Notes: generated from the sequence alone by a model not told the origin. A stretch of DNA of 41,068 bases from Chloroflexota bacterium (GCA_026706395.1 JAPOYU010000127.1:1-41068), one strand, 5' to 3'. Numbered from the stretch's first letter, positions 24,542 through 33,960 are shown. Made by a program: numbers and translations.

Positions 24542-25446
24542 CCCGCCCGCATCTGCCGCGACATCAGCCCGCTGATCAGCCGAATCAGCCCATACGGCAG
24601 CGCCACCGGCAGGGCAAGCTCTATCAGCACCGTCAGGCCCAAAGCCAAAATCGCCCTTGTCCGCGCGGCATGAACCGCCAGTTCCGATGCCTCCCGCGCC
24701 GCGTCCAGCGCCGCCGTCAAAGCCGCCAGATTCAACTGCTGCAGCATATTGATCAGCAGAAAATAGAAGGCCACCCAAGCAACTGACGAAGTGATGGCGA
24801 TGCTGCGAAAGGGCAGCACGGCGCCGATCCCAACGCCAACCATGCCAAACATAAGCGGCTCCAGAATCAAGCGCAAGAGTGCCGTCACCGTCATCGCAAT
24901 TATCAGAAGGTAAGTGGCCGGTCCCGACTCGCGCAGCGGCAGCAGCCCGGCATAGTGCATGATGATGAGAGGCGGTCCAAATATCGCCGCGCCTTGCACG
25001 ATCAAGACCAGGTCATCCATCTTGCGCCAGATGGCGGATGCCACCTTGCCCAGGAAAATCTGCTCAAGAGACATTGGCGTCGACATCAGCAGCTGCATCG
25101 TGTTGTTGCGAATCTCGTCCGCCATCACCGCCGCGGAATTGGCCGCGATGGAAAACAGCGCGCGCAGGTAAAAGACGATGCCGACGGGAATGACAAGAAC
25201 CGACACAACAATCACCGTCGTCGCCAGGTCGGTGACGAAAGGAAAGAAGATGCCCAGCGCGAGCGCCGCCAGCCAAAAGCCGCAGATGTAGATAATCGGT
25301 TCGAATTCCGGCGGCAAAGTGCGCCAGTACAAACCGAGATGGCGCCGCACGATCGGATTGGTGGCGCGCGCCCAATACGGCAGCGTGTCCATCGGCGACC
25401 GCTCGTCGATTTCGATCAGATCCTGCGGCTTGACGTTTGCGGTCAT
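24538..25446 (-). CDS. ABC-2-type membrane permease-like protein, orphan
   Basis: A 302-residue integral membrane protein. The start ATG 25446 has AAAAGG upstream. There are about six hydrophobic segments, beginning with IIYICGFWLAALALGIFFPFV and then TVIVVSVLVIPVGIVFYLRALF. The cytoplasmic loop ADEIRNNTMQLLMSTPMSLEQIFLGK matches the ABC-2 transporter pattern (ER/DEIR..T..LLL.TP.S...I..GK). These permeases normally sit next to an ATPase gene, but the neighbours are a beta-helix gene and a glycosyltransferase, so its ATPase is not in the window. The substrate is unknown; ABC-2 permeases export drugs, lipids or polysaccharides. A role with the adjacent glycosyltransferase is possible but only suggested by position. 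Confidence 0.7.
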   Translation of the reverse strand: MTANVKPQDLIEIDERSPMDTLPYWARATNPIVRRHLGLYWRTLPPEFEPIIYICGFWLAALALGIFFPFVTDLATTVIVVSVLVIPVGIVFYLRALFSIAANSAAVMADEIRNNTMQLLMSTPMSLEQIFLGKVASAIWRKMDDLVLIVQGAAIFGPPLIIMHYAGLLPLRESGPATYLLIIAMTVTALLRLILEPLMFGMVGVGIGAVLPFRSIAITSSVAWVAFYFLLINMLQQLNLAALTAALDAAREASELAVHAARTRAILALGLTVLIELALPVALPYGLIRLISGLMSRQMRAG

Positions 25447-25523
25447 CAATGCCTTTTGTCCGTCGCCGACTCCCTTGTCAATCGTCAGAGGAAACGATGC
25501 CGCGATAAACCTCCGACAGCGCC

Positions 25524-25529
25524 ATTATA
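25524..25529 (-). promoter_or_regulatory. Extended -10 of the ABC-2-like gene
   Basis: On the minus strand TG-C-TATAAT is a consensus extended -10 with GGCGC following; it lies about 80 nt before the start at 25446. No -35 is seen. Confidence 0.45.
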
Positions 25530-25675
25530 GCATGACTGCGGCGCAATCTCAGCAAGACCTTCCCTGACGCCAGCCGGGGCAAGTCACATTCAGTCCGTTG
25601 CCTGGACCTAGCGAACTTGTCTTGCAGCGGTCAAATATGTTAATAACTGTAATGCTTCGTCTGTCGGAGCCAATC

Positions 25676-26830
25676 ATGCGCGTAGCCATCATAACCGAGA
25701 CATTCCTGCCTAAAGTCGACGGCATCGTCAAGGTGGTCTGCCTGCTGCTCGATCACCTTTCGCGGCGGGGCATCGAAGCGCTGGTCATCGCGCCGCGCTA
25801 TGGCGACGGAATCAGCTATAACGATGTGCCAATCCACAGCCTGCCCAGCTTGTCGCTGCCGCTTTATCCCGAGGCCCGGCTGGGTTTCGCCACACTCTCG
25901 CTTTATCGCGATCTCGCCGATTTTCAACCCGATATCGCGCACCTCTTCCATCCGGCGATGACTGGCATACCGACCATGGCGATGCTCAAGTGGATGGACG
26001 TCCCGACGGTAACATCGTTTCACCTGGACTACGCCCAACTCGCCAGGCAGTTCCGGCTCGGCGCGCTCGATCTGGGGTTCACGCGCCCGCTGGTTAACGA
26101 ACTTACAAAAACCGTCTTCAACTGGGCGGACTACAGTTTGGCGCCGTCGAAGCCGGTGCAGCGGCGGATGCAGCGCCTCGGCATTAACAAGGTCGGTTTG
26201 TGGCGGCGCGGCGTTGATGCGGACGCTTTTAATCCCAAGTTTCGTTCAATAGCGATGCGCGAAGAGATGACAGGGGGCAACCCCGAAGATACGGTCTTGC
26301 TTTACGTAGGCCGGCTCTCGGACGAAAAGCAAATCGAGCATATTCGCCCGACCTTGCAGCAATTGCCGAATACGCGCCTGGCAATTGTCGGCGATGGACC
26401 CGCGCGTCCTCGGCTCGAGCGAGAATTCGCCGGACTGCCCGCGGCATTCATGGGCTACCTGCGCGGCGAGCGTCTGTCCAGCGCCTATGCCAGCGCCGAC
26501 ATATTCGTTTTCCCTTCGCGCCTGGAGACTTTCGGCTTGGTAGTGGTTGAGGCGATGGCGGCGGGATTGCCGGTGGTGGCTTCACGGGTCGGTGGCGTGG
26601 GCGATATCGTCAGCGACGGCGTCAACGGTTATACATTTGATACGGGCGATACGACGATGCTGCTGGAAGGCGTGCGAAAGATTGCGAGCAGGCAGGCGAT
26701 GATGCGCTGGATGGGACAGCAGGCGCGGGCCTATGCCGAGGGCCAGTCCTGGGAGACGATCATGGATGAAGTGATTGAGGTGTATGCGTCGCTGATCGCC
26801 GAAAGGTGCCTGCAGCCGGTGGCGGTATAA
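25676..26830 (+). CDS. GT4-family glycosyltransferase (SQD2/mannosyltransferase-like)
   Basis: A 384-residue retaining glycosyltransferase of the GT-B fold. The start ATG 25676 (MRVAIITETFLPKVDGIVK) is preferred because GGAG lies 7 nt upstream and it begins the Rossmann strand. The upstream donor/acceptor motifs include FHLDY and APSKPVQRRM. The C-terminal domain has LLYVGRLSDEKQIEHI (about 206-221), AIVGDGPARPRL, and the EX7E-type SRLETFGLVVVEAMAAGLP (about 307-325). Near relatives make glycolipids (SqdX/SQD2 sulfoquinovosyl, PimB or MgtA mannosyl/glucosyl transferases), so a membrane glycolipid role is plausible. The donor sugar is not readable. It has its own ribosome site and no operon partner on its strand. 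Confidence 0.85.
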   Translation: MRVAIITETFLPKVDGIVKVVCLLLDHLSRRGIEALVIAPRYGDGISYNDVPIHSLPSLSLPLYPEARLGFATLSLYRDLADFQPDIAHLFHPAMTGIPTMAMLKWMDVPTVTSFHLDYAQLARQFRLGALDLGFTRPLVNELTKTVFNWADYSLAPSKPVQRRMQRLGINKVGLWRRGVDADAFNPKFRSIAMREEMTGGNPEDTVLLYVGRLSDEKQIEHIRPTLQQLPNTRLAIVGDGPARPRLEREFAGLPAAFMGYLRGERLSSAYASADIFVFPSRLETFGLVVVEAMAAGLPVVASRVGGVGDIVSDGVNGYTFDTGDTTMLLEGVRKIASRQAMMRWMGQQARAYAEGQSWETIMDEVIEVYASLIAERCLQPVAV

Positions 26831-26833
26831 TCG

Positions 26834-27784
26834 CTACTCCCTCATCACCTGCTGCACCGCCTCGACCACCCGCCCATGCAACTGACCGTTGCTGACCACC
26901 ATGCCCGGATTCGGCATGGACTCGCCGCGGGAGAAATCCAGCGGACCGCCATCCAAGTCCGTCGCCAAACCGCCCGCCTGCTGCACCAAGGCGACGCCGG
27001 GGGCGTGATCCCAAATCTTGTGGGCGTAGCTGCTGCCCGCTCGCGGCAGACGCAGGTACAGATCAGCATCGCCGCAAGCGACCAGCGCGTACTTCTCCAT
27101 GCTGTCCAATTCGAGAATCCGCACCCCGCCCAGCCCGGCATACCCTCGCGCCCGCGCCATGCGCGACTTGCTGGCATGCGCTCGAGCGAAACTCTGGGCA
27201 GCCACGAACTCACCTGGATCAGTCCGCTGCGACACGCTGATGCCTTCTCGCTCGCCTCCGCTCAGAGCTTCACGCCAGGCAGCGCCATCTTCCGTGTAAA
27301 AAAGCGCGCCCGCGCCTTCAGCGTAACCGGGCGCGGCGACGATGCCCTCGGCAACCCGCCCTTCCACGAGCAGTCCGCAAGCGATGGCATAATGTCGCTG
27401 GGCGATGAAGCCTTTGGTGCCGTCGATGGGGTCGATCACCCACGTGCGCCGCGCCGCTACACCCGCACCGAAGTCGAGCCAGTTGATCACTTGTGTTTCG
27501 CTGACCGGCTCACCCAGCACTTGCCCCAGTAGCTGAATCACTCGCGCGCGCTGCTCGGCAGCGACCAACTGCATGAATTGCGCGCCTGACTCTTCCGCTA
27601 CCACCACGTCGGCGGGATAGTGCCGCTGCAAGGCGCGGCAGATAATCGCCTGCGAGCCATAATCGGCGATGGTCACCGGCTCACTGTGATCGCCCTCCGT
27701 CTTGGTCTCGGCGACGAGATAATTATCTTGCACCAGCCGGCAGAGCTGCGCCGCCTGACGGACGGCCTTACGTATATTCTCCAT
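26834..27784 (-). CDS. 3'(2'),5'-bisphosphate nucleotidase / inositol monophosphatase family phosphatase
   Basis: A 316-residue Mg-dependent, Li-sensitive-type phosphatase. The family metal site is clear: Glu-Glu at about 64-65 (VVAEESG), DPIDGTKGF (about 118-126) and WDHAPGVALVQQAGG near 262-276. The extended length and DPIDGTKGF (rather than inositol phosphatase DPLDGT) point to the HAL2/CysQ branch, which removes the 3'-phosphate of PAP from sulfate assimilation. The start ATG 27784 has AGAGGACAG upstream. There is a convergent gap of only 3 nt to the glycosyltransferase gene. No sulfate genes are adjacent, so the exact substrate is inferred. Confidence 0.85.
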   Translation of the reverse strand: MENIRKAVRQAAQLCRLVQDNYLVAETKTEGDHSEPVTIADYGSQAIICRALQRHYPADVVVAEESGAQFMQLVAAEQRARVIQLLGQVLGEPVSETQVINWLDFGAGVAARRTWVIDPIDGTKGFIAQRHYAIACGLLVEGRVAEGIVAAPGYAEGAGALFYTEDGAAWREALSGGEREGISVSQRTDPGEFVAAQSFARAHASKSRMARARGYAGLGGVRILELDSMEKYALVACGDADLYLRLPRAGSSYAHKIWDHAPGVALVQQAGGLATDLDGGPLDFSRGESMPNPGMVVSNGQLHGRVVEAVQQVMRE

Positions 27785-27879
27785 GAACTGTCCTCTTTAG
27801 AAGCTAGGCGCAACTGATGATAGACCGACCGGCACAGATATCCAAGCGGCTGTCGGGCAAAGGTCTTGGTCCATGCGCG

Positions 27880-29262
27880 CTAGCGGTAATCGGACAGCTT
27901 GAACGCCTGGTGATGCCACTTCAAGCGCAAGTCCCGACCACGAAACTTCTGTCCCCCGGCGCATTCGCCGATCCGCCAATCCCGCAACCAAGGCAAGCTC
28001 TCAACACCCCAGGCCGAGGCGCCAGCCATGCTCGACCAGGGATGATCGTCGCTCCAACGCCACAACAGACCGCCGGGACCCATGCCGCTGTGAACCGCCA
28101 CTTGTATGCTAACGCGCCGGTCGGCAGGCAGCGCCGGACCCAGCCAGCGATGCGGACTGCGATTCGCTTCCGGACTGAGCAACACGGTGATTCGTCGGTC
28201 CACCCCGCTTATCCCAAGCCAGAGATTCGGCAGCGCCCCGCCGTCGCCTGTAGCACACAGTATCGTCTGCGGTAGTTTTTCATCATCCGGCGGCAAGCGC
28301 AACCCGATTTCCCAAACGAGCAGCACTGCCTCTTCCGGCCGCTGCAAACAGTCGCTTGGAAGCTCCTGCGCCGAAGACGGCTCGAAAGTCGCCCAGGTCG
28401 CCGACGGCGGCAGCTTCCAGTCCCAGCACAGCCACTCACGAGCCCGTCCCTTGCGCTCGACGACCTGATAGCGCAGGCCCGCTTCATCGAGCGCTACTTG
28501 CATAAAATGAAGATATTCTTCTCCCGGCGGCATCCGATGCGCGGTACCAGCGCCGGCGGTGCAGATTTGCAGAATTCCGGCCTGTGCCTGGACATCAAAA
28601 GCGAGGATATGGCTACAGAAATATGCCAGTACATTGTGCCGCAGCAACACATCCCAGAAGCGTCGGCCGTTCTCGCGCTCGATCAGACGCTGGTAATCGC
28701 CGCAGTATCCATTAACCGCCCAGACTGGATGATGACCAAAGACTAGCTTGTGCGTCGCATCGCCCTGCTGCCTCAAAACATTCTCCAGCCAGGCGGTTTC
28801 TACCGTGCCTTCACCGCCACTGCGCGCGTCCAAGGTATTCACGAATATCATCAGCAGATCGCCACGCCGGACGAAGTATGACAAGCCGCGCGGACCGTTC
28901 TGTGGCAGGTGCGCCATAACCTTGCGGAAGACATCTTCGCTTGCCGGGTCGTAGACTGTGTGATTGCCCGTCGTGTGATACAGCGGGGTTGAGCCGCGAT
29001 CCAGCCAGGCCAACTCCCGCTCGAAGAAATACCGCCATTGTCGGCGCAGTTCGTCCCGGTCGATGGTCAGCCCCATGATTTCGTCGCCAAGAAAACAAAC
29101 GAAATCCGGCGCGTCCTCCAAGGCGCATATTGTCTCATTAACCTGTTGGAAATTCTTCTCGTGCAAGGCGCCCGCTACTCCGGAGCAGCTGTCGCCATAG
29201 ACCACGATCTGGTGCCCGTCTTCACCACACCTCAGTACCGAAATCGGATTCCGTTCGAGCAT
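27880..29262 (-). CDS. Metallophosphoesterase-like protein with degenerate last motif
   Basis: A 460-residue protein; ATG 29262 has GGAG 7 nt upstream and is preferred over the earlier GTG at 29301. The calcineurin-like motifs can be followed: VVYGDSC (D24), FLGDEI (D60), TTGNHTVYD (N100-H101), VFGHHPVW (about 175-182) and YFCSHILAFD (about 214-223). The last motif is usually GHxH; here the Gly is Cys and the second His is missing, and the first is D-S-C rather than D-x-H. The catalytic metal site may therefore be altered. From about 300 on, a beta-rich region of unknown type (possibly a concanavalin-like lectin fold) follows. There is no signal peptide. Confidence 0.65.
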   Translation of the reverse strand: MLERNPISVLRCGEDGHQIVVYGDSCSGVAGALHEKNFQQVNETICALEDAPDFVCFLGDEIMGLTIDRDELRRQWRYFFERELAWLDRGSTPLYHTTGNHTVYDPASEDVFRKVMAHLPQNGPRGLSYFVRRGDLLMIFVNTLDARSGGEGTVETAWLENVLRQQGDATHKLVFGHHPVWAVNGYCGDYQRLIERENGRRFWDVLLRHNVLAYFCSHILAFDVQAQAGILQICTAGAGTAHRMPPGEEYLHFMQVALDEAGLRYQVVERKGRAREWLCWDWKLPPSATWATFEPSSAQELPSDCLQRPEEAVLLVWEIGLRLPPDDEKLPQTILCATGDGGALPNLWLGISGVDRRITVLLSPEANRSPHRWLGPALPADRRVSIQVAVHSGMGPGGLLWRWSDDHPWSSMAGASAWGVESLPWLRDWRIGECAGGQKFRGRDLRLKWHHQAFKLSDYR

Positions 29263-29399
29263 CCTGTCTCTCCAGTATCTTGCGCTCGTCCAGGGAACCA
29301 AAGGCGCCCACCAAGTTTAGCGCAGTTGGCAAGGGTCGTGATATCCGAGGCAATCAGCCTCGCCGCCTATCGACTTCTCGCGGGATCTTAATCCCACCC

Positions 29400-29428
29400 T
29401 TATCATGCTTATAGAACTTGTGTACAAT
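29400..29428 (+). promoter_or_regulatory. Promoter of the ABC exporter operon
   Basis: TTATCA (29400-29405) and TACAAT (29423-29428) are 17 nt apart, preceded by a GGGAT-CTTA-ATCCC stem (29382-29395). The transcript would begin about 40 nt before the TTG start at 29476. Confidence 0.45.
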
Positions 29429-29475
29429 GCGAAGTTCCTAAACCGCCGCTGTACGTTTTTGCTGAGGAGCGCATT

Positions 29476-31287
29476 TTGGCTCAAAAGAGCGAATTCTCTA
29501 TCGAAGGCTTGCGAGAATACAATCAGAGCGGTGCCGCCCGCTGGATCATGTCGCACTGCTGGGAACACAAAACCTATTTCATCATTGGTTTGCTCGGCTT
29601 CGCCTCCGGCTATATCGCGTTTTCGGCCGCGCGCGTCATGTTTGGCCGTGGCGCTGAGCTCATCATCGAAGGCGGCGACTTTCGCGCCGTCATCGCCGTC
29701 AGCCTGGCCGTGCTCATCGCCTCGGTCTGGGATGGCATCGGTTCGCTAATCGGATCGATGTCCATGGTCATCCTTTCGACACGCGTCGAGCGGGATGCGC
29801 GGCATGAGCTGTACGCCAGCCTGCTAGGCAAGAGCCAGACCTTCCATGATCAGCAGCGCGTCGGCGATATCATGGCCCGCGCCACCGACGACGTGCGGCA
29901 ACTGAATTTTGTCATCCATCCCGGCATCATGTTCATGTTCGACATGGTCCTCGGCTTCGCCGTGCCTATGGCTTATATCGCCGCCATCAATCTTGAGCTG
30001 CTCCTCGTGCCGCTGCTCTTCGTCCTGTCCTACGTCATAGTCGTACGCCGATACATGCGCCGTCTTGAACCAGTCATGATGAACCAGCGTACCCAGTACG
30101 GCCTGTTAAGCGCCCGGCTCGAGGAGACGATCAGCGGCATCGAAATCGTCAAGGTGGCGGCGCAGGAGATTGAAGAACGCAAGAAGTTCCGCCGCAACGC
30201 CGGCAAGTTCCGCGATTTCTTTGTGCAACAGGGCAAGATAGAAGCCGCTTACCTGCCCCTGCTCATGTTCGGGGTAGCATTCGGCCTGTTTTTCTTGCAC
30301 TGTCTAAATATGCACAGCCGCGGCATCCTGAGCATCGGCGATATCATCGCCGTCGTCGGCTTGATGAGCGTGCTGCAGTTCCCGGTCTTCATTTCGCTAT
30401 TCTCCATTAGCATGATCCAGCTTGGCGTTGCCGGCGCCCGCCGCATCCTGGAACTGATGGAGCAGCGCGTTGATATCGATGAGAACCTGTCCGGCTATAG
30501 CGCCCCCGTCGACGGCGCCATCGAATTCGACAATGTCACCTTCAAGTTCCACGGCAATACCGTACTGGAAGACATATCCTTCCGCGTCGAGCCCGGGCAA
30601 ACCGTCGCCATCGTCGGGCAGACCGGCTCCGGCAAATCGACGCTGACGCAGCTGGTGAGCCGCACTTACGATGTAGACCAGGGACGTGTGCTTGTCGACG
30701 AGGTTGACGTGCGCGATTGGAACCTCGACCGGCTGCGCTCGCAAATGGGCAAGATTGAGCAGGATATCTTCCTGTTCTCGCGCTCCATCGCCGAAAATAT
30801 CGCTTTCGGCGTGCAAAAGGCATCGCCCGCGGAGATCGAAGCAGCCGCCAAAGAAGCGCAAGCACATGATTTTATCCTGAGTTTCAATGACGGTTACGAG
30901 AGCGAAATCGGTGAACGCGGCGTCATGCTTTCCGGCGGCCAACGGCAGCGGCTGGCCCTCGCGCGCGCCTTTCTGCGCCAGCCGCGCATCCTGATCCTTG
31001 ATGACTCGACCAGCGCCATCGACAGCGCCACTGAGGACGAGATTCAGAAAGCAATGCGCCGCGCCCAGGAAGGCCGTACTACCATCCTGATCACGCACCG
31101 ACTCTCTCAGATTCGCTGGGCGGACCGGATCATCGTCCTGGAGAAAGGGCGCGTCATCGCCAACGGCTCTCACGAGGAGCTGCTGGGTACTTCCGATCTT
31201 TATCGGCGCATATTCGCGCGCTACGGCAGCGCCGAATCACCAGTCGGCCAACTCAATGGCCATGGAGGCAAACAGTGGGTTTCATAA
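29476..31287 (+). CDS. ABC exporter half-transporter A (degenerate ATP site)
   Basis: A 603-residue half-transporter with six predicted membrane helices (about 30-320) and a C-terminal ATPase. TTG 29476 follows GAGGAG at 7 nt. Walker A is VGQTGSGKST (about 376-385) and the signature LSGGQRQR is canonical. Walker B reads ILILDDSTSAID, with Asp where the catalytic Glu is expected, while the His loop LITHRLSQI is intact. This matches the degenerate partner of heterodimeric exporters such as TM287/288 or BmrCD. It overlaps the next gene by 13 nt and is translationally coupled to it. The substrate is unknown; drugs, lipids or peptides are typical. Confidence 0.9.
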   Translation: MAQKSEFSIEGLREYNQSGAARWIMSHCWEHKTYFIIGLLGFASGYIAFSAARVMFGRGAELIIEGGDFRAVIAVSLAVLIASVWDGIGSLIGSMSMVILSTRVERDARHELYASLLGKSQTFHDQQRVGDIMARATDDVRQLNFVIHPGIMFMFDMVLGFAVPMAYIAAINLELLLVPLLFVLSYVIVVRRYMRRLEPVMMNQRTQYGLLSARLEETISGIEIVKVAAQEIEERKKFRRNAGKFRDFFVQQGKIEAAYLPLLMFGVAFGLFFLHCLNMHSRGILSIGDIIAVVGLMSVLQFPVFISLFSISMIQLGVAGARRILELMEQRVDIDENLSGYSAPVDGAIEFDNVTFKFHGNTVLEDISFRVEPGQTVAIVGQTGSGKSTLTQLVSRTYDVDQGRVLVDEVDVRDWNLDRLRSQMGKIEQDIFLFSRSIAENIAFGVQKASPAEIEAAAKEAQAHDFILSFNDGYESEIGERGVMLSGGQRQRLALARAFLRQPRILILDDSTSAIDSATEDEIQKAMRRAQEGRTTILITHRLSQIRWADRIIVLEKGRVIANGSHEELLGTSDLYRRIFARYGSAESPVGQLNGHGGKQWVS

Positions 31288-33080
31288 TGGATGGGCTGGA
31301 CGCCGAGGAGTACGACCGCACGTACACCGATTGGGCGCTGGTCAAACGCATACTGCTCTACTTCAAACCGCACTTCTGGAAGATGATGGCAGTAGCGGGC
31401 GTGGTCTTCCTCAGTTCGCTTATGGACCTGCTGCTGCCCATTGTCGTCTCGCAAACCTTGGATGCCTTGCAGTTCTCGCCCGAGTCATTTGACCCGATCG
31501 CAACAACCGTCTTGCTCGGCGCAGCAGCCAGCATGGGCTGGGTCGCCAACTTGATACGTCAGTGGCTCTCGGCGGAGGCGGTCGGCGATGTCACGCTCGA
31601 TATGCGCGAGGACGCCTTCAACGCCGTCACCGAGCGGGATATGTCCTTCTACGATCAATATCCGACCGGCAAGATCGTCAGCCGTGTCCTCTCCGATACG
31701 CAGGCCTTCTCTGAGACTGTGCGCTTGACCATCAACTTGATGAGCCGCATGCTACTCGTTGTCCTGCTTATCATCTACTTGTTCACCGTCAACGTGAACA
31801 TGACCTGGATTCTGATCGCCATCATGCCCTTCATCATCTATACGGCGCTGAAGTTCCGCAATGTCGCACGCCGTACCGTCACCAATTCGCGCCGGCAGCT
31901 CGCCACGGTCAACGCCCATATCCAGGAATCCATCAGCGGCATCGGCGTCGCCAAAGCCTTCCGCCGCGAGCAGATGATTTACGACGAGTTCAAGACGGTC
32001 AATGAACAATCTTACCAAGTCGAAAAAGTCAACGGCTTCGTCTTCGGCAGCATCTTCCCCATTCTCATCACTATCGCCGGCGTCGGCGTGGCGGCGGTCG
32101 TCTATATCGGCATCCGCATGGCGCAACTGGACGTGCTGACGGCGGGCGAATGGTATCTCTTCATTCAAGGCATGGGCATGATCTGGTTCCCGCTGACCAG
32201 CATCGCCTCGTTCTGGAGCCAATTCCAATTGGGCTTGGCGGCCGGTGAGCGCGTCTTCGGCCTGCTCGATGCCGAGGCCCTGGTCAAACAGAAGGCTGAC
32301 GAGCCGGTGGCGCCGTTGCGTGGCGAGATCGAATTCGTGGATATGGACTTTCACTACAACGTCGGCGAGACCGTCCTGCAAGATTTCAGCTTGCACATCC
32401 AGCCGGGCGAAACCCTGGCGCTGGTTGGCCATACCGGCTCGGGCAAATCCAGCATTGCCAAGCTGATCAACCGCTTCTACGAATTTCAAGGCGGCGACCT
32501 GCTGATTGACGGGGCGGACATCCGCTACTTCAACCTGCCCAGTTATCGCTCGCAGCTCGGTGTCGTCACGCAGACGCCTTTCCTATTCGATGGCACCGTC
32601 ATGGACAATATCCGCTACGGCAAACCTGACGCCACCGATGAAGAAGTCATTGAAATCGCCCACCAAGTCGGGCGCGGCGATTGGCTGGTGAGCCTGCAAG
32701 AAGGCTTGGCTACCCAAGTCGGCGAACGGGGCGGCAACCTGTCTATGGGGCAACGCCAACTGGTGGCGATCGCGCGCGTACTGTTGCAAGACCCGGCAAT
32801 CTTCATTCTCGACGAAGCCACCGCCAGCGTCGATCCCTTGACCGAAACGCTGATACAAGAAGGCTTGGAGGCATTGCTCGGCAATCGCACTTCAATCGTC
32901 ATCGCTCACCGCCTGTCGACCATCCAGCACGCCGACCGCATCATCGTGCTAGACCATGGCGAGATCATCGAATCCGGCACGCACGATCAGCTCATGGCGT
33001 CCGGCGGCCACTATGCTACCCTCTACGATTCCTACTTCCGCCATCAGAGCCTGGAGTACATCGAGCAACTGGCGAGCTAA
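31275..33080 (+). CDS. ABC exporter half-transporter B (consensus ATP site)
   Basis: A 601-residue partner. GTG 31275 is chosen because GGAGG (31264-31268) lies about 6 nt upstream; ATG 31287, which overlaps the previous stop as TAATG, would be too far from it. Six membrane helices (about 30-310) precede the ATPase. Walker A is VGHTGSGKSS, the Q-loop is VVTQTPFLFDGT, and Walker B FILDEATASVD keeps the catalytic Glu. Its signature reads LSMGQRQL, so the composite sites are asymmetric: this Walker site with the partner's LSGGQ is canonical, while the other site is degenerate. This confirms the pair as an obligate heterodimer. Confidence 0.9.
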   Translation: MGFIMDGLDAEEYDRTYTDWALVKRILLYFKPHFWKMMAVAGVVFLSSLMDLLLPIVVSQTLDALQFSPESFDPIATTVLLGAAASMGWVANLIRQWLSAEAVGDVTLDMREDAFNAVTERDMSFYDQYPTGKIVSRVLSDTQAFSETVRLTINLMSRMLLVVLLIIYLFTVNVNMTWILIAIMPFIIYTALKFRNVARRTVTNSRRQLATVNAHIQESISGIGVAKAFRREQMIYDEFKTVNEQSYQVEKVNGFVFGSIFPILITIAGVGVAAVVYIGIRMAQLDVLTAGEWYLFIQGMGMIWFPLTSIASFWSQFQLGLAAGERVFGLLDAEALVKQKADEPVAPLRGEIEFVDMDFHYNVGETVLQDFSLHIQPGETLALVGHTGSGKSSIAKLINRFYEFQGGDLLIDGADIRYFNLPSYRSQLGVVTQTPFLFDGTVMDNIRYGKPDATDEEVIEIAHQVGRGDWLVSLQEGLATQVGERGGNLSMGQRQLVAIARVLLQDPAIFILDEATASVDPLTETLIQEGLEALLGNRTSIVIAHRLSTIQHADRIIVLDHGEIIESGTHDQLMASGGHYATLYDSYFRHQSLEYIEQLAS

Positions 33081-33207
33081 ACCATCTCGCTCGCAAGCCC
33101 CAAGATGCTGCGCTCGCGAGCTGCTAAAACCGGGACCGGCTAAAGTAAGTTTAGGGCGACGTGCGCCGTCTCAAATACAGAAATTGCAAGCACCAAAGGG
33201 ATTGTAA

Positions 33208-33954
33208 ATGCCAATTTTGAACCTCACCGACGGCAACTTCAATGCCTACATCGGCAACTCGGCCGCACTCATCCTTATCTCCAACGGCAACGATAAACTG
33301 CGCGGAGACTTCAAAACCGCCTTCAGCAAAGCCGCCGACGAAGAAGACGGCATCCTCTTCGGCCAGCTCGACCCCGATCACTTCCCATCTTCCGCCGAGC
33401 GCTTCGACTACCAGGGCAAGTCGCTGCTGATCGGCATGTACCGTGGCGAGGTCTTGTGGCGGCGCTCCCGTCCCTGGGCCAGCGATCTGCCCGATTACAT
33501 CAGCCAGTTGGGTGATGCCATCGCCGCCGACGCGCCACCCTCCGATGATGTGCCCGCCGTCGAGGAGAAGCAAACCGCTCCCCTGCTCGATAAGCCCTTG
33601 GATGTCACCGATGCCACCTTCGAGGCTGAAGCCATACTCGCCTCGCACGAGCTGCCCGTTCTGGTGGATTTCTGGGCCGAATGGTGCGGTCCTTGCCGTA
33701 TGGTGAGTCCGATATTAGAAAAGCTGGCGGCCGAATTCTCCGGGCAGATCCGCGTCGTCAAAGTTGATACGGACGCCAACCCCGGGCTCAGCCAAGCCTT
33801 CCAGATCCGCAGCATTCCCACGATCGCCGTCTTCAAGCAGGGCAAGCTGATCTTCATGCAGCCGGGCGCGCTGCCTGAGCCATCTTTCCGGCAGTTGATC
33901 CAGCAGGCGATTGAGCTGGAGATTCCGGCGGACGAGACCGCGGCGAGCGCTTGA
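33208..33954 (+). CDS. Two-domain thioredoxin-like protein
   Basis: A 248-residue protein. Residues 130-240 form a canonical thioredoxin: LPVLVDFWAEWCGPCRMVSP with the CGPC redox site (C160, C163), VVKVDTDANPGLSQAFQI, and the cis-proline segment RSIPTIAVF. Residues 1-105 look like a second thioredoxin-type fold (NLTDGNFNAYIGNSAALILIS) but have no cysteine pair, so that half is likely structural or a chaperone/partner domain. A linker rich in Asp, Pro and Glu joins them. AAAGGGATTGTAA before the ATG is a good ribosome site. It follows the exporter by 128 bp on the same strand, though co-transcription is uncertain. There is no signal peptide, so it is cytoplasmic. Confidence 0.85.
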   Translation: MPILNLTDGNFNAYIGNSAALILISNGNDKLRGDFKTAFSKAADEEDGILFGQLDPDHFPSSAERFDYQGKSLLIGMYRGEVLWRRSRPWASDLPDYISQLGDAIAADAPPSDDVPAVEEKQTAPLLDKPLDVTDATFEAEAILASHELPVLVDFWAEWCGPCRMVSPILEKLAAEFSGQIRVVKVDTDANPGLSQAFQIRSIPTIAVFKQGKLIFMQPGALPEPSFRQLIQQAIELEIPADETAASA

Positions 33955-33960
33955 TTTATA

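Noticed and set aside
25598..25675. Upstream extension of the glycosyltransferase start
   Set aside because: The GGAG-preceded ATG at 25676 begins the Rossmann strand; the extension adds unstructured residues.
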